A stretch of DNA of 64,000 nt from Peromyscus leucopus (lineage: Eukaryota > Chordata > Mammalia > Rodentia > Cricetidae), in assembly GCF_004664715.2 (NCBI RefSeq), contig NC_051079.1, positions 58,723,660 through 58,787,659 of the forward strand, in the 5' to 3' direction. This document shows, one piece after another, positions 56,925 to 64,000 of the stretch. Numbering within the stretch: the first letter of the stretch is position 1; each line of letters opens with the position of its first letter. The position numbers and the translations under genes are program-made. Under the pieces are notes generated by a model that had not been told where the DNA came from, ran no database searches, and worked only from the letters and a program-made list of their open reading frames with translations.

Positions 56925-57846
56925 GAGCTGAGTCCCAGAATACTTTCTTTTTTATTTCGTATCTGATTTTAGTTAAAAACTGAAAGAAAATAATTGATGT
57001 GCTTCCCTCAAAAGTGAAAATTAATATTACCTCTGGTTCTCCTAGATGCTGAAGAACAAATATCAGAGTGAAAGATTAGTTATTTGTATAGGAAGTGTAG
57101 AACAACAATAAAGAATAGTAATATATAATGTTATTTGCATAGTAATAATAAGGAAGGATTACAAACTTCTGAGAAAAATAAAATGATAGGCTTAACATTT
57201 GAAATGCAATTATAGGCAAAAAAAAAAAAAAAAAAAAAAGCCGCAGAAATCAAATTGGCTTTTTTGGGGGTTGTTATCTAAACACATAATTTGGGAGTCT
57301 AATACATTCTTTGAGTTTGAAAGAGTCATTAAGGAATCATTCATCTACAAGAAATAGCAAGAAAGCAATGAATCCACATGCTTATAAAAGTTTTATTTTA
57401 GGAAATATTCAGAGATACAATATATCCAATTTAAAATGAGGGATGCAAAGAGGCAGGAAAGCTATTTCATCTTAATTTAGTAAGCATTTCCTTCTTGAAA
57501 TAGAAACAAAACTCCAAGATAGGAAATTTCAAAGAACTTTACTTTCAAATACATAAATCTGTTAAACTTCACAAGAACTATAGGGCTGTTGAAAAGAATA
57601 TTGTATACGAGAAGACTCTGGTTTTCTTTTCTCTGCATTGGGTAAGAGTATGTGTCCATTGCACAAGAATATGTGTTCAATAAAATAAGAAGACAGATTT
57701 ACTCAAAACTTAAATACAATATGAAATAATATAACTTGTGTGCAGGTTCAAAGGCAGTGCTTTGTCATTCAAATACCTTTGTTCTGATGAGAATAAGTTT
57801 TCAGCTATCTGACTTTGGACATTTTATAATATAAGAAACATAATTT
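56925..57846. other. Unassigned AT-rich sequence with an A20 run
   Basis: The A run is at about 57220-57239. No retroposon could be recognised attached to it. Other sequence unassigned. Confidence 0.4.
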
Positions 57847-58055
57847 GGCCAGGTGGTGTTGGCACACGCCTTTAATCCCAGCACTCGGGAGGCAGAGGCA
57901 GGCGGATCTCTGTGAGTTCAAGGCCAGCCTGGACTACCAAGTGAGTCCCAGGAAAGGCACAAAGCTACACATAGAAACCCTGTCTTGAAAAACCAAAAAA
58001 AAAAAAAAAAAAAAAAAAAGAAAAGAAAAAAAAAAAAAAAAGAAAGAAAGAAAGA
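57847..58055 (+). mobile_element. B1 SINE, plus strand, with long A-rich tail
   Basis: It starts GGCCAGGTGGTGTTGGC. The tail runs A25, then AAAAG and GAAA units to about 58055. Confidence 0.95.
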
Positions 58056-58079
58056 TAATTTGTTCTTTTGATTTTTTAA

Positions 58080-58228
58080 GATTTATTTATTTTTGCTTGA
58101 TGTGTGTAATTTGTTCTGCATTTATGTATTTCCCTTGGAGGCCAGAAGAGGGTTCTGGGAATCAGGCCCAGGTCCTCTGTAAGAACAACGATTTCTTCTG
58201 AACAACTAAGGAATCTCTCCAGGCCCTC
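58080..58228 (-). mobile_element. B2/B3-type SINE remnant, minus strand
   Basis: In plus orientation: 'ggaggccagaagagggttc', 'gggaatcaggcccaggtcc', 'ctaaggaatctctccaggcc', a reversed tRNA-like SINE. Confidence 0.7.
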
Positions 58229-58987
58229 TTCAGAATTGTAAATCAGATTCTAGAGAAATCTTATGGACTTCTACTATTTTTACCATTGAAGACATATTGA
58301 TCCATTCTGATAATGACTCATAGATTGACCCCTTCTCTATCCCAACCTGCCAGGATTCCAAGCAGTTGTCTGGCACTCTCTGCTTCAGAGAAAGAATAAA
58401 TGAACCATACAGGGAGAGAATAAGTTCCCACTGATTTTTGACAATGGCTGGATAAGGGCTGGATTGATAGCTCACCAAGCATGTCATTTGACCAGGTCCA
58501 GCCATATCAGGGTTCATACAGGCAATGTAGAGGACCAGGCATGAAAAAGAAATAAGAGATAACAAAAGAGAAGAGTCAAAAACTGGGGTCTGGAGGGCTA
58601 GGGATGACTGATGACCCAGGCCAGTAAGTAATGAATCACATGGCTGAATCATAGGGAACTCAGACTATCTCAAGATCCTCTTTAGCAAGGTACATTCTGG
58701 GTAGCAGGGGACAAAACATTTACATCTCAGTGTCTGGAACGTTTGGGAACAGAGATAGTGGGGAAATTTCAAGGATCAATTCCTGTACTACAGTCCTCTG
58801 CCAAGGTCCAGAAGCCATTCCATAGCTGGCCTTTCCTGGCATGACCCTGGGTAGATAAGGTGAGCCCATATCCTGTCTACAGGGCTTCTGGGGAGTCTCC
58901 AACCAGTCTAGCATCAAACAGCTATCTTTGGAACAAACTGTACTCAGATAGAAAAAAATTTATTTTCATTCATTTGGTTTTAATGAA
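58229..58987. other. Unassigned; one 140-codon minus-strand frame
   Basis: The frame 58652-58230 has a hydrophobic stretch (SLLLSLISFSCLVLYIACM) but no recognised domain and no upstream start context of note. It is more likely chance or an old repeat than a gene. Confidence 0.2.
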
Positions 58988-59145
58988 GCCAGTTGGTGGT
59001 GGCACACGCCTTTAATCCCAGCACTCAGGAGGCAGTGGCAGGTGGATCTTTGTGAGTTTGAGGCCAGCTTGGTTTCCAAAGTGAGTTCCAGGAAAGGCAC
59101 AAAGCTACACAGAGAAACTCTGTCTCAAAAAAATAAAAATAAAAA
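58988..59145 (+). mobile_element. B1 SINE, plus strand
   Basis: GCCAGTTGGTGGTGGCAC head, 'ggaaaggcacaaagctac' right half, A-rich tail with AATAAAAAT units. Confidence 0.95.
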
Positions 59146-59273
59146 ATGAGAAATAACTGAATTTGTGACATTTGATAAAAACTGGAAGCCCTGTAAAAAT
59201 GACTCTGAGTTTAAATTTTCTTGAGACACAGATTGGAGATCATAGGGATGGCCTGGAAGGCTGATCAGGTATG

Positions 59274-59767
59274 TGTGGTGATATATTGTTTTTCATATAG
59301 GAAATAAAGCTTGCCTGAAGAGCAGAGGATGGAGCCAGTCACTAGATTAAACATAGAGGCCAGACCTAATCCTAGCACTTGGGAGTTAGAGGCAGAGATT
59401 TGTCTGGATCTCTGTGAGTTCAAGGCCATCATAGACCATATGAGATTAATACAGTCTAAAAGAGAAACAGCCAGGCAGTGGTGGCACACACCATTAATCC
59501 CAGCACTAGGAAGGTTGAGATAGGAAGTGAAGTGGCTGGGCAGAGAAAGGCATATAAGACATGAGGAGACAGGAACTAGAGCCCTTTTGACTGATGGCTC
59601 AGAGGCATTCAGCCTGAGGATTCGTGGAGATAGGATATATTTTTTTTTTTCCTGAGGAATTGGTGAGGTGAGAAGTGGCTGTGGCTTGTTTCCTCTGACC
59701 TTTTAGCTTTCACCCTAATATAGGGCTCTGAGTTTTTATTATAAGACCATTTAGGATTCATGCAACA
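59274..59767 (+). mobile_element. Solo LTR, SINE-bearing family, exact 6 bp duplication
   Basis: 494 bases from TGTGGTGATATATTG to ATTCATGCAACA, flanked by GGTATG at 59268-59273 and 59768-59773. It has GGAAATAAAGCTTGCCTG near the start, two B1-head/B1-body modules (about 59367-59430, 59470-59519) and a GGCATATAAGAC TATA-like box at about 59549. The 70-codon frame is spurious. Confidence 0.95.
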
Positions 59768-59773
59768 GGTATG

Positions 59774-60394
59774 CAATACACAGCAGAATCCTTCCTACTA
59801 CTTATTTTTGAGAGTACTAAATGATGAACATGTCATCATTCGGTTGGTGCACGTATTGAAAAAAATCATTATTCTTTCATAAGCGGAACTTTTTATTTTA
59901 TTAGAGCTATTGAATGTGAAATCTGATTCTGGGAACAGAATCTGTAAGGAAGGCAATCTAAATGCTATCATCCTTGTATTACAAAGAAACAAACTAAAAA
60001 AAAAAACCTAACAAAACTGGGTAGATGGTATAAGTTGCTTAGTCCATCCAGCGACTCCAAGGCGCTAAGATTCACCCTTCTCACTGGGATCCCTATTATC
60101 TCCTCCAGGCTTATCTCATGGTGAAACCTGGGATGTCCATAATGTTCGTTCTCAGGACTCAGTGCAAAGAGCTGGAACTCATGTCTTCAACTCCTGTCTC
60201 CTGAGATACCTGCTCTTAGCCTCTTTGCATTTGCTCTTGACTTTGCTTTCATGACATCTCAGGCTTCATGATCCTGTATCTAGTAGGAACAGTTGTGTCT
60301 TATGTCTTTATGCCCCTTGGCTGCCATCATACATGTGCATTTTCTTAAGATCAATTTTAGTGTCTTAAGCACCACGTGAATTTGGGGTGATGGA
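59774..60394. other. Unassigned sequence
   Basis: Nothing recognised. Confidence 0.4.
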
Positions 60395-60465
60395 GGACTG
60401 AGGAGATGGTTCAGGTGGTAAAGTTCTTACAGAGAAATGTGAAGGCCTGAGTTCAGTCTCTGTCT
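60395..60465 (+). mobile_element. SINE head (B4-like), plus strand
   Basis: The 'ctgaggagatggttcaggtg' to 'aaggcctgagttcagtc' segment is a tRNA-like SINE head, cut by the next repeat. The rest may resume at about 60845. Confidence 0.55.
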
Positions 60466-60760
60466 TAGTGTTCTATTGCTGTGAAGAAACACCATGACCA
60501 TGGCAAGTGTTATAAAAGAAAGCATTTAATTGGGACTTGCTAGCAGTTTCAGAGGTTTAGTCCATTATCTTCATTGTGGGACACGTGGTGGCATGCAGGC
60601 AGACAGTGCAGAGAAGTAGTTGGGAGTTCTACATCTCAATCCATAAGCAGCAGGAAGAGAGAGAGAGAGAGACACTGGGCCTGGCTTGAGCTTGGGAAAC
60701 CCGAAGTCCACCCCCATCGATGTACTTCTTTTAACAAGACCTAATTCCTCTCAAGTAGTA
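60466..60760 (+). mobile_element. Rodent dispersed repeat, URR1-like
   Basis: It carries the familiar start 'tctattgctgtgaagaaac', 'accatgaccatggcaag', 'catttaattgggacttgc', 'tttcagaggtttagtccatt'. I believe this is the URR1-type rodent repeat, but the name was not checked. A GA run lies at 60659-60672. Confidence 0.6.
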
Positions 60761-60844
60761 TCACTGGCTGATGACCAAGCATTCATATACATGATGCTAT
60801 GCAGGCTGTTCTTATTCACATCACATACTCCCCATCACACAGGA

Positions 60845-61440
60845 AAAAGGAAGATCCTTGGATTTCAGTGGGCAACAAACCTACTGAGTTCTTATGCTTG
60901 GTTGCTGTGGATATTACTCTATATAAATAAAGCACTGATTGGCCAGTGACCAGGCAGGAAGTATAGGCAGGACAAGGAGAGAGGAGAATTGAGGAAGGAG
61001 AAAGGAAAGAAGGGACCACTGGAGCCGCTGCCAGGACAAGAAAGATGTAAAGTACCGGTAAGCCACGAGCCACGTGGAAAAGTAAAATTAATAAAAATGG
61101 GCTAAATATAAGAGTAAGGACTAGACAATGATAGGCCGGAGATAATGGCCAAGCAGTTTAAATAATGTAAGAGTCTGTGTGTTTATTTTATAAGTGGGCT
61201 CTGGAACTGGTGGGACTTGGCAGAGGGAGCTGGAGAGAAATTCTCCAGCAACACTTGGTAAATTCCAGATAAGTGAGATACCTTGTCTCTAAAAGCCAAA
61301 CAAAAAGCAAACAAGCAAAACTCTAGCAAGATGGATGGTGCTTGGGGAACATTACCTGAAATTTGTCTTCTGTTATCTGCATATATGTGCATACGTGTCT
61401 GCCCATACACATGAACAACACAACACCCCTCCTCAATAAA
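60845..61440 (+). mobile_element. B4-like SINE body split by a solo LTR
   Basis: Left piece 60845-60902 ('gaagatccttggatttcagtg') continues at 61260 ('aaattccagataagtgagat', 'ccttgtctctaaaag', 'agatggatggtgcttgggg'). It is split by the LTR at 60903-61253. The tail ends with 'tcaataaaaataatc'. Confidence 0.6.
60903..61253 (+). mobile_element. Solo LTR, mys-like short subfamily, exact 6 bp duplication
   Basis: 351 bases, TGCTGTGGATATTAC to TCTCCAGCAACA, between CTTGGT hexamers (60897-60902, 61254-61259). It has ATATAAATAAAGCACTGATTGG near its start. The YY1-like CCGCCATG of its relatives is altered here (ccgctgccagg). Confidence 0.95.
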
Positions 61441-64000
61441 AATAATCAAAACCCAGAAATTCAGTGTGGGAAGTAGACCTTTCTATCTGGGCTGATATCA
61501 CAGCAGCCAGACAATGTGCTCGGTGGGGATTCTAGGGAGAACACTTTATCTTTCTCATCTCCTGCTCATGCATCATATGTAGCCATATTTCACCCATTCC
61601 TGCTACAATGGCTACTCTGTTACCTTCTCTTCTACAACTGTCAGGTTTTCTGCCTCTCTCATAAAACTCCTGGATCATATTTCAAACTCAAAGGAGTATT
61701 TCCAGTTCAAAATCCTTAGCTTTATCATGTTGCTGGGATTGCGATCTGTCATCATTTGGTTCCATTATTTATCTTGTAGTTCCTGGCTTCAGCTTCCCTG
61801 TCCTCTTGAATGACCATGGGGGAGTGTTCCTTCTACTATCACCCTTAGAGGGTGCCTGCTTTTGTTTTTCCCCTAAATCAGAGTAACCTTCACTGACTAC
61901 AAAATTCCTTAAAATGTTTAGAGAATAGCCTTACTAGGATGGATTTTCCTTTGATTACATGGCTATTTAGTCTGAAAATTTGTTACATATATGAGTTTGA
62001 CATGGAAATAATCCTGATTGCCAAAAATATATGTTGAACATTTTAGAGTTCATTTTTAAAATATGGAAAATCTATTTACATTTTGTTCACTTTGTTTCCA
62101 GTCTTGGGGATTGAACCAAGTGCTTCATTTATGCTAGGCAATCATGGTTTCACTGCTCTTCACCTCTACTTTACTTATGGATTTTCTACTCTTCATGAAA
62201 AAGCTCCACGGACAGGAACTGTCACTATGTTTATTTCATAACTTTGTAATCCTTCTCTGTTTTATTCTATTCTGGTTTCTATCCTCAGTCTTTACTGATA
62301 CTACTCTCATTTGGACATCAATAACTAAGGTCACCATACAAATTATCACTGAGTATTCTTGACACAGTAAAGTATATCAAGCAATAATTTCCCTGCATTA
62401 TACTAACTATTCTAGGGCATAATCTTTAGACTGGAACTATTGAAGAAACTCCAAAAACCATCGTTATTCTATAAGTAGTCTTCACAGGGAAAATTTAAGT
62501 ATGTTTGTGTGACATAACATCTCACTAACCTTTTAATATTGCTTAAATCGTCCTTCTTTCCCAGCACTCTTTTCATTCTGCCTTACTAATGCCTTCCCTA
62601 TTAGTTTTTCCTATTGTAGGAAAGTCATTTTTGGTCTATGATAGGCTATCTTGCCTGACTTGTTCATATATTTAGTCCTTCACTATATGACAGCTATATT
62701 CTTTCTTCTAGTTGAGACCGCTGTTATTATGTTCTAGATTAAAATATTCAAGAATAGTTTTGTATTTCTCCTTAGATATTCTCAGGACTATCCTCTTCCC
62801 AATAGTCCACAAAAGTCTTCCTTTTCCAATATATTACTGTAGCACAGAAAATGGTATCACCAATTTAAAAACTCCTTTATGGCAAAGGTTATATCTGTAT
62901 AAACCATTGTTGCTTTTGCTATATCAGCACAGCCATTTGGTCACAGTCAACCTCCATAGATATCTATAAACTGAAAGTAAAAGCAATTATAGTACTTCTT
63001 TATGACTGGTAATATTAAAGATTTTAGGTCATTGGATTTACAACTTCCCATATTTTCCAAAAAACAATGTACTCCTTCAAAAACAGCTCAGAATTATGAC
63101 TAGTTTTTAAAATACTCTCCAAACTGTAATATTTGTGTCATTTTTCTTATGTAACTTCTTTGGACTGATCCAAACTTTTATAGCACTAAAGATTTTAGCT
63201 TTTTTATTTAAAAATCTTTCCAAGTACCAGGTTTCCTAAAAGACCCTTATGAGCTTTAATTGGAGGATAGTAGAACTTTCTCTTCACCTGTTTAGAATAT
63301 CTCACTTTAACAGTAATTATATATATATACATGAATGCTTATGTTTTGTATAAATGTGTGAGTTTTAGAGATGTTTGCTTAATCCATTGGTGTTTTAGTA
63401 TCATGCTATATAAACGACTAAAGACATTGCATTAATATTTTTAAATGGACTTTAGAAAAGCAAAAATATTTTATAACAATATCATCCATTTCATATCTAC
63501 TTTTTTTTTAGCCAGGGTTTCTCTGTGTAGCTTTGGAGACTTTCCTTTAAAGCCTGCATATAGTAGAAAATTATACCGATAAATCTAGAGCCCCATCCAG
63601 GCCACAATCTTACTGAACTTCTGTCTTTACTTTTAAAACTGTTTGAAAAGATTCATAAATGCCAATGGAAAGAATGCATACAAAGACAAAGAGAGGTAGA
63701 ATTCATTAGAAATTTTGCCAAGAATCAGAAATTATACTGTGGGCTTCAGATGCATTGTCTAATTTAAATTCAATCCCGCCACATCCCTGTGAAGTAAATG
63801 CTACAGTTAACTTTTTTAAACATCATTTTTGGGGAAAGAAATAGGAATAATACATGGCAGATGAGTCACATGTACAAAACTGAAATGCAAGCATTGTTAG
63901 GAGAGCGTCACACCAAAGAACAATTTCATCTTGAATACAAAGAAAAGAAAAATAGCTGGGGGAATCCACCATAGACTCAAAGAATAGTACAAGAATTAAA
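61441..64000. other. Mostly unassigned AT-rich sequence
   Basis: Only a 40 base reversed B1 remnant (63508-63547, 'agccagggtttctctgtgtag') was recognised. Frames of 67-85 codons (61516-61719, 62144-62362, 62712-62969) have no domains. Confidence 0.4.

Overview
The window is nuclear DNA of a muroid rodent, most likely a cricetid (hamster, vole, deer-mouse group). B1 SINEs of the cricetid type (with a 'ggaaaggcgcaaagctacacagagaaaccc' style right half, given here only in outline) occur throughout, beside B2/B3/B4-type SINEs, rodent L1 3' UTRs, and LTR families starting TGCTGTGGGA and TGTGGTGATA that resemble the mys-like and SINE-bearing class II elements of cricetids. These family names rest on recalled consensus patterns, not on a search.

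I find no convincing host protein-coding gene, tRNA, rRNA or CRISPR array. Almost every open frame is a chance frame in repeats or a broken retroelement. The layout is a transposon graveyard in AT-rich intergenic or intronic DNA. 1-8 kb: old MaLR-like sequence, two minus-strand L1s, an LTR nested in an L1 3' end, and a minus-strand LTR plus internal sequence. 8-16.7 kb: an LTR-like promoter block, an L1 3' UTR and largely unassigned sequence with one strong CTCF-like motif. 16.7-20.7 kb: a decayed minus-strand ERV-L with protease, RT, RNase H and integrase remnants between LTR pieces. 20.7-27.7 kb: mostly unassigned, L1 ends, a possible Gag remnant. 27.7-32.5 kb: a minus-strand class II ERV (3' LTR, possible env, pol). 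33.0-37.2 kb: solo LTRs, an ETn/IAP-like LTR, old L1. 37.9-42.3 kb: an LTR-to-LTR provirus with a Lys3-like primer site but no pol. 42.4-48.9 kb: SINEs and a compact 1.8 kb non-autonomous LTR element with exact target duplication. 48.9-56.1 kb: a partial ERV, then a scrambled L1 carrying a perfect 61 bp inverted repeat, an inverted internal segment and a nested LTR/B1. 56-64 kb: B1s, two solo LTRs with exact duplications, and unassigned sequence.

No new biological system is evident. The observations most worth checking are the perfect 61 bp inverted repeat around a B1, LTRs carrying one to three B1-head modules, the non-coding provirus with a 47 bp tandem array resembling ZNF143 sites and an unidentified internal segment, and an indel-riddled but otherwise young B1 that may mark a local sequence error.
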